The position numbers and the translations under genes were made by a program. Under the pieces are notes generated by a model. That model ran no database searches, was not told the DNA's origin, and saw nothing but the letters and a program-made list of their open reading frames with translations. DNA of 64,000 nucleotides from Periweissella fabaria (GTDB taxonomy: Bacteria > Bacillota > Bacilli > Lactobacillales > Lactobacillaceae): NCBI RefSeq assembly GCF_918814575.1, contig NZ_CAKKNS010000005.1, forward strand, positions 62,001 through 126,000, in the 5' to 3' direction. This document shows positions 22,545 through 31,751 of this stretch, in pieces. How positions within the stretch are numbered: the first letter of the stretch is position 1; the number at the start of each line of letters is the position of its first letter.

Positions 22545-22565
22545 AACACTAGGAGTTATGAGTGC

Positions 22566-23570
22566 ATGGATCAGAATGAAGGCGTAAAAAAATCCGCGGT
22601 TCTGCTAATTTCCTTAGGTTCAGAAGTTTCAGCCCAAGTTATGAAACAACTACCGGATGATTACATCCAGAAAATTAGTTACGAAATCGCTAATACTGAT
22701 TACGTTAAACCAGAACGACGTGATCAAGTTTTAGATGAATTTATTAATACGGCTAACGGGCGCCAATATATTCTGGATGGTGGTTACGATTACGCCAAAA
22801 GCGTCTTAAACCAAGGGTTAGGCCCGCAGAAAGCCAAAGAAATTTTGGATGTTTTAAAGCAATTACAAATGCGTGAACGGCCATTTGATATTGCACGGAC
22901 GGCCGATTTACAGCAGTTAGTTAATGTTTTAATTGATGAGCACCCCCAAGTTATCGCGTTAGTTTTATGTTATATGCAACCGGAAAAAGGGGCCGCTTTA
23001 TTGGCCCAGTTACCGCGTGATTTACAAGTTGATGTGGCTGAACGGGTCGGGTTAATTACGACGACTTCACCAGAAGTAATCAAGCGCATTGAAGAATCGC
23101 TTGAAGCGCAATTATCAAACTTCGAAGTCGCCGATACCGAAAATGTTGGTGGAGTATCAGTCTTGGTTGGTATCTTGAATGCCGCCAGTCGCAGTACCGA
23201 AAAGAATATTTTGGGCGACTTGGAAGAACGGCAGCCTGAATTGGCAACTGAAATCAAAACGAGTCTCTTTACCTTTGATGACATCACATCATTATCTGAT
23301 ATGGATGTTCAAAAAGTATTGCGGGCAATTGATAATGAAGCCCTTAAGTTGGCCTTGAAAGGTGCCGCCGCTGATATTAAAGAATTTATCTTTAAGAACT
23401 TATCACAACGGGCCGCCGAAACGATTCAAGAAGAACTTGAATTTATGGGACCAACCCGCTTAGCAACGATTGAAGAAGCCCAACAAAAAGTGGTCGCTGA
23501 AATTCGTCGCCTAGATGATAATGGTGAAATTTATATTGAACGAGGAAATACGGATGGAATGGTCAAATAA
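22566..23570 (+). CDS. fliG: Flagellar motor switch protein FliG
   Basis: FliG is the C-ring component on which MotA exerts torque. At 334 residues it has the usual length. The middle domain has the EHPQ motif (LIDEHPQVIALVL), and the C-terminal domain carries the charged torque helix LRAIDNEALKLALKGAAADIKEFIFKN. AGGAG lies 10 nt before the ATG. The end overlaps fliH by 17 nt. Confidence 0.96.
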   Translation: MDQNEGVKKSAVLLISLGSEVSAQVMKQLPDDYIQKISYEIANTDYVKPERRDQVLDEFINTANGRQYILDGGYDYAKSVLNQGLGPQKAKEILDVLKQLQMRERPFDIARTADLQQLVNVLIDEHPQVIALVLCYMQPEKGAALLAQLPRDLQVDVAERVGLITTTSPEVIKRIEESLEAQLSNFEVADTENVGGVSVLVGILNAASRSTEKNILGDLEERQPELATEIKTSLFTFDDITSLSDMDVQKVLRAIDNEALKLALKGAAADIKEFIFKNLSQRAAETIQEELEFMGPTRLATIEEAQQKVVAEIRRLDDNGEIYIERGNTDGMVK

Positions 23571-24249
23571 TGTTTGGAAACAAGCAGCTGTCATTGATAA
23601 TAATGCGCCCAAGCCCATCATTACTGATAATTTAGTACCGTTAGCAGCGCCGAGTGAAGATGATAATATGCAGGTATTTAATGCTGAAAACCAAGCATTA
23701 CGCCAACAAATTATGACAGATGCCCAACAAGCCGCCGAAGCATTAAAAGCGCAAGCCTTTGCAGAAGGGCAAGCGGCGGGTTATGAAGTTGGTTATAACG
23801 AAGGTAAAGCCGTTGGTGATCAAATGGCCCAGCAAATTAGTATGGAAGCTGAGCAAAATTATGCGGCTGCCCAAGCTGATATTGCAACTTATTTGCACGA
23901 TAAGGAAGCCGAAATTGTTGCCTTTGCGGTGGCGATGGCCGGTCAAATTGTAAAAAAACAAATTGACTTAGATGAAACGACCATTGGGAACATTATTGCC
24001 CCAACGTTATTACAACTTGGCCAACCAGACCAGTTAATTACCGTCACGGCTAACCCAGCCCATCGTGAAGTGTTAACGGCTAAATTAGAAGCCAAGAAAG
24101 CTGAAATTCCAAATTTGCATTATTTATTACTCGACGATATGCAATATGAATTAACAGCGTTGAAAGTTGAAACGAGCGATACGCTAGTAGTGTTTGACTT
24201 AGAAACGGAATTAAAAAACTTACTCGTAGAATTACAAAAGGTTGGATAG
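23554..24249 (+). CDS. fliH: Flagellar assembly protein FliH
   Basis: FliH regulates the export ATPase FliI and tethers it to the C-ring and gate. The 231 residues start MEWSNNVWK after an AGGAAA site, inside the end of fliG. The middle contains GxxxG-like repeats (FAEGQAAGYEVGYNEGKAVGDQ), a hallmark of FliH, followed by a conserved C-terminal domain with VAMAGQIVKKQIDLDETTI. Confidence 0.9.
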   Translation: MEWSNNVWKQAAVIDNNAPKPIITDNLVPLAAPSEDDNMQVFNAENQALRQQIMTDAQQAAEALKAQAFAEGQAAGYEVGYNEGKAVGDQMAQQISMEAEQNYAAAQADIATYLHDKEAEIVAFAVAMAGQIVKKQIDLDETTIGNIIAPTLLQLGQPDQLITVTANPAHREVLTAKLEAKKAEIPNLHYLLLDDMQYELTALKVETSDTLVVFDLETELKNLLVELQKVG

Positions 24250-24252
24250 ACG

Positions 24253-25584
24253 ATGACATTTGCATTAGCGACAGATAAATATTTAACCGTTGTTAAGCAA
24301 CAACCTTTTACGCAAACCTTTGGGAAAGTCAGTGAAGTCGTCGGCTTAGTAATTAAGGTCGTCGGCTTAGCGAGCTTTGTGGGTGAAATTTGTGAAGTTC
24401 ATTTAGCAAGTAGCCATAAAGTCGCACTAACTGAAGTGGTCGGGTTTGTTAAAAATACAGTCCTCTTGATGCCCTTGGATGACTTAGATGGCATTAGTCC
24501 GGGGTGCTTAGTCGTACCAACTGGCCGGGCATTAACGGTTAAAGTTAATCCGGCTTTATTAGGCCACACGTTAGATGGACTAGGTCGGCCGATGGATGAT
24601 TTACAAATTACTGAAGAATTCACGGAATTTCCAGTCATGCGTGATGCTCCTGATCCATTTAAACGCCCGCCAATTCGAGAAACCTTACCGACTGGTGTTC
24701 GTGCTATTGATGGCTTACTCACAGTTGGTAACGGCCAGCGGATTGGGATTTTTGCCGGGAGTGGGGTTGGTAAAAGTACCTTACTCGGCATGATGGCTAA
24801 ATACGCCGACGCTGATGTGATTGTGATTGGTTTGATTGGTGAACGGGGCCGTGAAGTCCGCGAGTTCATTGAAAAAGACCTCGGCCCGGATGGGTACAAA
24901 AAAGCCGTTGTCGTCTGTGCAACTTCTGATATGCCGCCATTGGTGCGGTTAAAAGGGGCGTATGTAGCAACGGCGATTGCTGAATATTTCCGTGACCAAG
25001 GTAAGAAAGTTGTCTTGATGATGGATTCGGTGACGCGGTTTGCGATGGCCCAACGTGAAATTGGGCTTTCAACGGGGGAACCGCCAACTACGCGCGGATA
25101 TACGCCATCGGTTTTTGCGATGTTACCTAAATTACTCGAACGTAGTGGTCCAGCTGAGCACGGTTCAATCACGGCTTTTTATACCGTGTTGGTTGAAGGG
25201 GATGATATGAATGAACCGATTGCCGATGCGGTCCGCGGGATTTTGGATGGCCACATTATTTTGTCACGTAAGATTGCGGGGCAAAATCATTATCCCGCGA
25301 TTGATGTGCAAAGTAGTTTGAGTCGATTGATGAAAAGTTTAGTCAGTCCCACTCACGCCAATGCCGCTAATAAATTACGCCAAAGTATGGCGACGTATAA
25401 CGAGACCAAAGATTTAATTGAAATTGGCGCTTATCAAGTCGGTACAAATCAAGCCGTTGATCATGCGATTAATTTACACGAACCAATCAAACAAATTTTG
25501 ACCCAATCGGTTGATGAACATGCTCCGTTTAATAATACGGTCCACCAGTTAGAACAACTATTTCAACAACCAACCATGATGTAA
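24253..25584 (+). CDS. fliI: Flagellar export ATPase FliI
   Basis: FliI is the F1-beta-like ATPase of flagellar type III export. The 443 residues contain Walker A GSGVGKSTLLGM (about 175), the GERGREVREF segment and Walker B KVVLMMDSVTRFAMAQREIG. It also has the type-III-ATPase motif PTTRGYTPSVFA. It starts 3 nt after fliH. Confidence 0.96.
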   Translation: MTFALATDKYLTVVKQQPFTQTFGKVSEVVGLVIKVVGLASFVGEICEVHLASSHKVALTEVVGFVKNTVLLMPLDDLDGISPGCLVVPTGRALTVKVNPALLGHTLDGLGRPMDDLQITEEFTEFPVMRDAPDPFKRPPIRETLPTGVRAIDGLLTVGNGQRIGIFAGSGVGKSTLLGMMAKYADADVIVIGLIGERGREVREFIEKDLGPDGYKKAVVVCATSDMPPLVRLKGAYVATAIAEYFRDQGKKVVLMMDSVTRFAMAQREIGLSTGEPPTTRGYTPSVFAMLPKLLERSGPAEHGSITAFYTVLVEGDDMNEPIADAVRGILDGHIILSRKIAGQNHYPAIDVQSSLSRLMKSLVSPTHANAANKLRQSMATYNETKDLIEIGAYQVGTNQAVDHAINLHEPIKQILTQSVDEHAPFNNTVHQLEQLFQQPTMM

Positions 25585-25599
25585 CTCGAGGTAATAGTA

Positions 25600-26037
25600 A
25601 TGCAAAAATTTAAATTTGAATTAGCAAGTTTACTTGAATTTCGCCAGCAGGAAGAACAAACCGCTAAGCAAGCCTACGCGTTAGCCAAACAATCGGTTAT
25701 CCAAGCGCAAACGGCCACGACGAAGTTATTAAACGAAAAGCATCTGATCTTTGCTTATGCGTCTAAATCCGTCGAACTGCTCCAAGCCCAACGGCGCTAT
25801 TTAATTGATATTGAAAATCAAATGACAACGTTAGCATTACAAAAAAACGAACGCGAAGCAGCGGTCAAAACGACCCAAGCAGCTTTAGTCCAAGCCCGCC
25901 AAGCCCGCCAAGTGATTGAAAAAATATACGTTAAAAAATTAGCCGAATATCAGGCGGAAGTTAAACGGACGGAACAAATTTTTCTTGATGAAGTAGGGAC
26001 GCAAAATTATATGCGGCAGCAAGCTAGCGGCTATTAA
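25600..26037 (+). CDS. fliJ: Flagellar export protein FliJ
   Basis: FliJ is the coiled-coil stalk of the export ATPase and a chaperone escort. The 145 residues begin MQKFKFELASLLEFRQQEEQ and are almost wholly helical with heptads rich in Gln, Ala and Lys. Sequence is weakly conserved in this family, so the call rests on the start motif, length and the position between fliI and fliK. Confidence 0.85.
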   Translation: MQKFKFELASLLEFRQQEEQTAKQAYALAKQSVIQAQTATTKLLNEKHLIFAYASKSVELLQAQRRYLIDIENQMTTLALQKNEREAAVKTTQAALVQARQARQVIEKIYVKKLAEYQAEVKRTEQIFLDEVGTQNYMRQQASGY

Positions 26038-26059
26038 AAATTAAGAAAGGAGTTCCGCT

Positions 26060-27373
26060 ATGAATCAAATCACCCCGCCAACAACGAGTGCCGTAAATAC
26101 TTTGTCTAAAAACAGTAACTCAGCGGCTAGTTCAAGTGATGATAACCAAGCTTTAGCAGCAATTTTTGCGAGCCTCCTAGCTCCAAGTCCGCTACCAATG
26201 GCCCAACAAGATGCACCATTACCCCCCACGGATAACCTAGTGCAAGCGGGCGATGATGGTGTGCTCGGTACGGCTTTACCAAGTCAAAGTCCTGGTAGCT
26301 TGAGTGTCGAAGAGGTGCCAATCCCCCAAGCAGCCAAGCCACTAGCTAGCCCCGTGACCGACATGGGAACTAGTAACGTGCCAGCCCCAGTAAATAGTGG
26401 CACGGCCCCAGTCGCCGAAGTAGCTGCATCGGCTGCCCCAAGTACACAATCAATGGCCGCTACTAACCAGCCAACAAGCGCACCGTTAGCAAGTGACAAT
26501 AGTAAGTTAAATAAGGATTCAAAGTCGATAAGTAACCCTAGTAATGATATTTTTGCTAAAAATGTTACAAACTCAAATGATGATGTGATAAAAAACTTTG
26601 AAGCTAGTAACAGTAATGTATTTAGTGTAGAAAAAACTTTGCCGGTGACGGCCAGTGCACCGGTGGAGCTTAAAGCAATAACGCCGGCCACGGGAGGACC
26701 TGATTCGGCGACTGCGCAAAGGCAAGCTACGACTGATGACAAAGCTCCCGCGCCAACAACCGGGCAACTGCCAAGTCAGGCCCCAGAATTACCACTGACG
26801 CTGACTGGGAATATCATCCCCAACCAAGTCCCAACGATTACCAATACGCCGGTGCTAACAACGGTCAAAATTGAAAGTCAGCCACTGATGCCAACGAATC
26901 AAATTAGTAATATGGCCCAAGTTATCACCGAACAAGTTAAGACCATGGGCTCAGGGGATACCAAGGTGGTTGTTTTCCGTCTTGAACCAGCTGGCTTAGG
27001 CCCGATTAACGTTAATTTACAGATTAACCAACAGCAAGTTTCCGTGGAATTCAAAATGGAACAAAGTCAAACGCATCAAATGTTAGCAGCGGCCATGCCC
27101 AAGTTACAAGAGATTTTAAAAGCGACGACGGATATGCCATTGCAAATTAATAATCCCACCCCAACCCCAGCGGTGACCAATGTTAGTGCCCCAACGAGTC
27201 ATACGCTGAGTGATATGAATCAACAGATGATGTTTAACCAGCAAGGTCAACACGGTCATGGTCAACCATTTACCGGTGATAAACGTAAAGCTTATCAAGG
27301 ACCGCAAGAAGTCGTAGTTGAACCAGTTGAAACCCAACCCGCGGCCGATGCGACCGTTAGTATTTTAGTTTAA
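26060..27373 (+). CDS. fliK: Flagellar hook-length control protein FliK
   Basis: FliK measures the hook and switches export specificity. The 437 residues consist of a long Pro/Ala/Ser/Thr-rich ruler region (to about 290), then the conserved domain with VVFRLEPAGLGPINVNLQINQQQVSVEF and ETHQ-like MLAAAMPKLQEIL, followed by a variable tail. It has AAGGAG before the ATG and precedes flgD. Confidence 0.9.
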   Translation: MNQITPPTTSAVNTLSKNSNSAASSSDDNQALAAIFASLLAPSPLPMAQQDAPLPPTDNLVQAGDDGVLGTALPSQSPGSLSVEEVPIPQAAKPLASPVTDMGTSNVPAPVNSGTAPVAEVAASAAPSTQSMAATNQPTSAPLASDNSKLNKDSKSISNPSNDIFAKNVTNSNDDVIKNFEASNSNVFSVEKTLPVTASAPVELKAITPATGGPDSATAQRQATTDDKAPAPTTGQLPSQAPELPLTLTGNIIPNQVPTITNTPVLTTVKIESQPLMPTNQISNMAQVITEQVKTMGSGDTKVVVFRLEPAGLGPINVNLQINQQQVSVEFKMEQSQTHQMLAAAMPKLQEILKATTDMPLQINNPTPTPAVTNVSAPTSHTLSDMNQQMMFNQQGQHGHGQPFTGDKRKAYQGPQEVVVEPVETQPAADATVSILV

Positions 27374-27385
27374 GGAGGAAGTCTG

Positions 27386-27907
27386 ATGGATATAGCAAAT
27401 AATGCCAATGCACTGAATACCGTTTTACCTGGTTCCGTCAAAATTAGTAAAAATAATGATAATGGTACCGGTATTTCAATGGATCAGTTCTTGAAAATCA
27501 TGGCCGCAACGATGAGTAACCCGTCAATGGATGGCGGTTCAAGCGGTGGCGGTAGTAATACCGATTACCTCTCACAATTAGCGCAATTTAGTGAATTACA
27601 AAAAATGAATGAATTGGGCCAAAACTTGCAAGCCACGGTGATGATGTCCCAACAACAACAAGCCTTTGGTTTGATGGGCCAAAACGTGGTGGTCACAGAT
27701 ATTGATCCTAATACTAAAAAGCCCATTGCGATTAGCGGTCCCGTTGATCGGGTGCAGTTCAACAATGGCTATGCGACGATTCAAGTGAAGGGTAAGTATT
27801 ATGACCTAAGTGCTTTAAATGAAGTCGATGGTAAATTAGGCCCTGATACAACCGATCCTATCGCCCCAACCCCCGCTCCAACTGATTCATCGGCTCCAAC
27901 TAATTAA
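27386..27907 (+). CDS. flgD: Flagellar hook assembly (capping) protein FlgD
   Basis: FlgD caps the growing hook. The 173 residues have the conserved N-terminal region with MDQFLKIMAATMSNPSMDGG, then SQLAQFSELQKMNELGQNLQATV, and a GQNVVVTDIDP segment. It is short and lacks the larger C-terminal domain found in Gram-negative FlgD, as is common in Bacillota. The tail is Pro/Thr-rich. Confidence 0.92.
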   Translation: MDIANNANALNTVLPGSVKISKNNDNGTGISMDQFLKIMAATMSNPSMDGGSSGGGSNTDYLSQLAQFSELQKMNELGQNLQATVMMSQQQQAFGLMGQNVVVTDIDPNTKKPIAISGPVDRVQFNNGYATIQVKGKYYDLSALNEVDGKLGPDTTDPIAPTPAPTDSSAPTN

Positions 27908-27970
27908 AAAATATAGCAACTTATTAATTTACTGAGACGCCCGCGTGGCGCATTACGGAGGAAAAGTAAA

Positions 27971-28849
27971 ATGTTACGTTCATTATATTCAGGTGTTAGT
28001 GGAATGAAGAATTTGCAAAACGAACTCGATGTCGTTGCAAATAATATCGCCAACGTTAATACTATTGGTTTCAAATCTAGTCGAGTTAATTTCCAAGATA
28101 TTATGAGTCAAAATATGCGCCCCGCCGCAGCTGGTAATAATGCAGCAGGTGGCCTTGGTGGAACCAACCCAATGCAAATTGGGTTGGGGGTGACAACGGC
28201 ATCAGTGGATACGATGATGGGTAATGGTGCGCAACAAACTACTGGAAATGGGCTTGATGTATACCTTGATGGACCTGGATTTTTGGTGATGCAAGATACT
28301 AGTGGTAGCCAAATGTATACGCGGGCAGGATCATTGCAAGTCGATGCTAATGGCTACTTAGTTAATAACAGTGGGGTGAAAGTGATGGGAGCCGCTAACA
28401 CAACTGCTAGCGATACTGTAAACACCGTCCCAACTTTAACAACATTAACATCAATTAAAATTCCCGCTACGGCCACGGTTAAGGGAGCCACAGTTAATGC
28501 TACTGGCACCCCAGAAATTGGGGCCGATGGGGTAATTACGCAATCTTATGGTGGTACTAAAATTGCCGTTGGTCGGATTGCTGTTGCTAACTTTACGAAC
28601 CCGAATGGTTTGGCCAAAGCCGGTGGTACGAACTTTACGGCTAGCCCTAACTCTGGTGATCCGGTAATTAGTAATGCCGCTGCGAGTGGGGTTGCTGTCG
28701 TTCGTAGTGGGGCGCTTGAAATGTCAAACGTGGACCTGTCAACTGAATTTACGAACATGATTGTTGCGAGTCGGGCCTACCAAGCCAATGCTAAGTCAAT
28801 TACGACTTCTGATGAAATTCTCCAAACTTTGATTAGCTTGAAGCAATAA
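27971..28849 (+). CDS. flgE: Flagellar hook protein FlgE
   Basis: FlgE forms the universal joint. The 292 residues begin MLRSLYSGVSGMKNLQNELD with the ANNIANVNTIGFK motif and end SRAYQANAKSITTSDEILQTLISLKQ. The position after flgD matches the Bacillus subtilis fla/che operon, whose hook protein is similarly short; a distal-rod identity is less likely because flgG-type genes lie at 35666-37166. A 63-nt gap with a GGAGG site separates it from flgD. Confidence 0.9.
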   Translation: MLRSLYSGVSGMKNLQNELDVVANNIANVNTIGFKSSRVNFQDIMSQNMRPAAAGNNAAGGLGGTNPMQIGLGVTTASVDTMMGNGAQQTTGNGLDVYLDGPGFLVMQDTSGSQMYTRAGSLQVDANGYLVNNSGVKVMGAANTTASDTVNTVPTLTTLTSIKIPATATVKGATVNATGTPEIGADGVITQSYGGTKIAVGRIAVANFTNPNGLAKAGGTNFTASPNSGDPVISNAAASGVAVVRSGALEMSNVDLSTEFTNMIVASRAYQANAKSITTSDEILQTLISLKQ

Positions 28850-28866
28850 GCGTGAGGAGTTGATTA

Positions 28867-29061
28867 ATGATTCAATTAACATCATTAGTTGGTAAGCAGT
28901 TTTACGTGAATTTCAATTTAATTGAACAAATGAACGAAACACCAGATACCGTGCTGACGCTAACGGATGGTAAAACGTTCGTGGTGCAAGAAACGGCCGG
29001 CCAAGTTGTGCAGTTAATTATTGAATTTCAGCAACAGGTTCACCAAAAATTACAAGGATAG
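28867..29061 (+). CDS. flbD: FlbD/SwrD-family protein
   Basis: This 64-residue protein has the family pattern MIQLTSLVGKQFYVNFNLIE then TPDTVLTLTDGKTFVVQET. The Bacillus homologue SwrD raises motor power. It lies between flgE and fliL, the conserved position. The mechanism is not shown by the sequence. Confidence 0.87.
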   Translation: MIQLTSLVGKQFYVNFNLIEQMNETPDTVLTLTDGKTFVVQETAGQVVQLIIEFQQQVHQKLQG

Positions 29062-29067
29062 GGAAGC

Positions 29068-29556
29068 ATGGCAAAAGCAAAAGAAGAGAATGTAAGTCGT
29101 AAACGGTCACCATTAATTTTGGTTGTGATTATTTTATTAGTCATTATTGGGAGTGCGGGTGGCGCGTTTGCGATTAGTAAATATGTTACCAAGACTCCAC
29201 CATCAGCGTTAGCGCAAAGTGAATCGCAAGCACTTGCCAGTAAAGTCGTGATGTTACCGTTAGCAGCCTTCACGATTAATCTAGCGAAGACCCCAGATGA
29301 CAACACCCCACACTACATGAAGATTAGTTTAACGGTTTCGTTACCGGATGATAAAGCAAAAGCGGCGTTGAAAAGTAAATTACCAATTGTCCGCGATAGT
29401 GTCATTAGTGTCTTGAGTCAAAAAAGTCAAAACGACATTATCTCAACCAATAATGATCTGCAAACTTTAAAGAACCAATTAAAGAACAAAATTAACAATA
29501 ATGTCGGCTTACCAGCTATTCAGGATGTCTACATTACCGATATGGTCTTGCAATAA
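29068..29556 (+). CDS. fliL: Flagellar basal body-associated protein FliL
   Basis: FliL surrounds the stator and supports motor function. The 162 residues have a short basic cytoplasmic N-terminus, one membrane helix (about 15-37) and an external domain with HYMKISLTVSLPDDKAKAALKSKLPIVRD and VYITDMVLQ at the end, typical of FliL. Confidence 0.92.
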   Translation: MAKAKEENVSRKRSPLILVVIILLVIIGSAGGAFAISKYVTKTPPSALAQSESQALASKVVMLPLAAFTINLAKTPDDNTPHYMKISLTVSLPDDKAKAALKSKLPIVRDSVISVLSQKSQNDIISTNNDLQTLKNQLKNKINNNVGLPAIQDVYITDMVLQ

Positions 29557-29570
29557 ACGAGGAAAAACAA

Positions 29571-29927
29571 ATGACAGTATGGTCGATTATTCAAACAATT
29601 GTAATGCTCTTAGTGGTGATTTATTTAATTAATATCACCCTTAAATTACTTGCCAAACATAGTACGCAAAAGGATGCGGCAATTCAAATTATTCAAAAAG
29701 TTGCTGTTACCAAAACGTCGGCGTTGGCAATTGTTAAAATTGTCGATCAATACTACGTGATGAGTTTAGCCGAACAGCAAAACCAAATTGTTCGTGAATT
29801 AAATCCGGCCGAACAAGCCCAAGTGGCCGCTGAGATGGCGACGCGTCAAGCCAATGCCGCTAAGCCGCAACAAGTTAGTGTTGAATTCACCAAAATATTA
29901 TTGCAAAAACTAGGTAAGGGAAAGTAA
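29571..29927 (+). CDS. fliO: Flagellar biosynthesis protein FliO/FliZ
   Basis: FliO helps FliP assemble in the export gate. The 118 residues have one N-terminal membrane helix (TVWSIIQTIVMLLVVIYLIN) and a cytoplasmic domain with IQIIQKVAVTKTSALAIVKIVDQYYVMSLAEQQ. Similarity in this family is weak; the position directly before fliP supports the call. It lacks the signal peptide and large outer part of Bacillus FliZ. Confidence 0.82.
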   Translation: MTVWSIIQTIVMLLVVIYLINITLKLLAKHSTQKDAAIQIIQKVAVTKTSALAIVKIVDQYYVMSLAEQQNQIVRELNPAEQAQVAAEMATRQANAAKPQQVSVEFTKILLQKLGKGK

Positions 29928-30713
29928 ATGAAAAAGCGAAATTTAGCGATTATTTTGACGTTAGTTAGCAGTATCTGTGTGCTAGCGGTCTTACCAAGCC
30001 CGGTGTATGCAATTGATATTAATCAAGTGACGGACACTAGTAACAACATTTTTAAAAATATCGGTGGCGGGGCCAATCAATACATTAATACCTTTTTATT
30101 GATGACGTTGTTATCCGTTATTCCAATGATTTTAATTATGATGACGTCGTTTACGCGCATCATCATGGTGTTGTCATTTGTTCGCAGTGCCTTAGGAACT
30201 CAACAAAATCCACCTAACCAAGTGCTCATTGGGCTGGCCTTATTTTTAACTTTTTTTACAATGAAGCCGGTGTTTACCGATGTCTATAATGACGCGATTG
30301 TACCGTATAATCAGCACCACATTAGCCAACAACAATTGCTTGATCGCACTGAAAATCGCTTTAAGAAATTCATGTACAAGCAAACTAGTCAAAAAGATTT
30401 GAATTTATTTTTACACGCGAAGGAAAATAATCTTGGTTCAAGTAAGGCGGTGCCTAAAAACCCCGACAAGATTGATTTAACGGTAATTGTTCCGGCCTTC
30501 ATTATTAGTGAAATGAAAACGGCCTTTAGTATTGGTTTCTTGATTTTCTTACCGTTCATGATTATTGATATGGTTGTCTCCAGTGTCCTGATGTCGATGG
30601 GGATGGTGATGCTGTCGCCGATGGTGATTTCATTACCGTTTAAATTACTGTTATTTGTACTCGTTAATGGTTGGTACCTACTCGTCCAATCATTAATTCA
30701 AGGCTTTCAATAA
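29928..30713 (+). CDS. fliP: Flagellar export gate protein FliP
   Basis: FliP is the main subunit of the type III export gate. The 261 residues begin with a signal peptide and then show LLMTLLSVIPMILIMMTSFTRIIMVLSFVRSALG and the late helices FLIFLPFMIIDMVVSSVLMSMGMVMLSP, the strongest FliP signatures. It starts directly after the fliO stop. Confidence 0.96.
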   Translation: MKKRNLAIILTLVSSICVLAVLPSPVYAIDINQVTDTSNNIFKNIGGGANQYINTFLLMTLLSVIPMILIMMTSFTRIIMVLSFVRSALGTQQNPPNQVLIGLALFLTFFTMKPVFTDVYNDAIVPYNQHHISQQQLLDRTENRFKKFMYKQTSQKDLNLFLHAKENNLGSSKAVPKNPDKIDLTVIVPAFIISEMKTAFSIGFLIFLPFMIIDMVVSSVLMSMGMVMLSPMVISLPFKLLLFVLVNGWYLLVQSLIQGFQ

Positions 30714-30724
30714 GGTGGACGGCG

Positions 30725-30988
30725 ATGTCAGTTGGAACAGTTTTAGAAGTAATCCGCGATGCTTTTATCCGGATTTTGTTAGTTGCTAGTCCAGCCCTTG
30801 GCGTGGCACTAGTTGTTGGGGTAGTCATTAGTATTTTCCAAGCCGTAACCCAAATCCAAGAACAAACATTGAGCTTTGTGCCCAAGTTAGTCGCAATTTT
30901 AGTGGCGATGATTGTTTGTGGGAATTTTATGTTAACGATGCTTTTAGAATTTACTAAATCAATCTTTAGAATGATTGCCAAAATGTGA
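30725..30988 (+). CDS. fliQ: Flagellar export gate protein FliQ
   Basis: This is an 87-residue, two-helix gate subunit with SPALGVALVVGVVISIFQAVTQIQEQTLSFVPK, the FliQ signature. The ATG at 30725 follows AAGGTGGA; a longer in-frame reading starting inside fliP is rejected. Confidence 0.95.
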   Translation: MSVGTVLEVIRDAFIRILLVASPALGVALVVGVVISIFQAVTQIQEQTLSFVPKLVAILVAMIVCGNFMLTMLLEFTKSIFRMIAKM

Positions 30989-30995
30989 GGTATTG

Positions 30996-31748
30996 ATGGC
31001 GCAAGTGCAAGAAGGGTTGTTGATTTTATGTCGGATTGCGGCATTTATCGCCATTAGCCCGGTATTTTCAGAAAAAAATTTCCCGCAAACCGCTAAAGTC
31101 GGCTTAAGCGGAGCGCTAACCTTGATGGCGTGGCCGGCGGTTACTCATTTTACGGCAACGCAATCATATCTCATTTTTGCGTTGCTAGTCATCAAAGAAG
31201 TCATTTTTGGCCTCTCGATGGGCTACATCACGAAATTGATTTTTAGTGCCGTCATGTTAGCTGGTAGTGTGATTGACTTTCAAATCGGATTTTCCGCCGC
31301 ACAATTGTATGATCCGTCATTTGAATCATCAATGTCACAATACGGCCGCGTTTATTACTGGTTAGCCTTATGTGCATTTTTTATAACTGGCTTGCATCGG
31401 TTATTAATCAAATGGATTCTCTTATCATTTCAAGTCGTGCCGCTCGGTGGCATTAACTACAGTGGCGCCACGATTAACGGGGTGGTCCAAACGTTTGCCG
31501 CTTCCTTTGCGATGGGGGTGAGCTTAGCCGCTCCATTAGTAGTCGCCTTAATCACGATTGATATTACCTTGGGGTTTGTCTCGCGCACGGTGCCGCAATT
31601 GAATGTGTTGATGATGAGTTTACCCGTTAAACAGGCGTTAGGATTTTTAATTACGCTGATTTTATTACCAAATATTTTGAGTATGTTGATGCGTGATATT
31701 CCTAATTCAATTCAAACGATGTGGGACTTTATTCGTTCAGTGAGGTAG
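30996..31748 (+). CDS. fliR: Flagellar export gate protein FliR
   Basis: FliR completes the FliPQR gate. The 250 residues comprise about six membrane helices, with RIAAFIAISPVFSEKNFPQTAKVGLSGALTL near the start and VIKEVIFGLSMGYITKLIFSAVMLAGSVIDFQIGF in the middle. GAGG lies 5 nt before the ATG, 7 nt after the fliQ stop. Confidence 0.94.
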   Translation: MAQVQEGLLILCRIAAFIAISPVFSEKNFPQTAKVGLSGALTLMAWPAVTHFTATQSYLIFALLVIKEVIFGLSMGYITKLIFSAVMLAGSVIDFQIGFSAAQLYDPSFESSMSQYGRVYYWLALCAFFITGLHRLLIKWILLSFQVVPLGGINYSGATINGVVQTFAASFAMGVSLAAPLVVALITIDITLGFVSRTVPQLNVLMMSLPVKQALGFLITLILLPNILSMLMRDIPNSIQTMWDFIRSVR

Positions 31749-31751
31749 CCA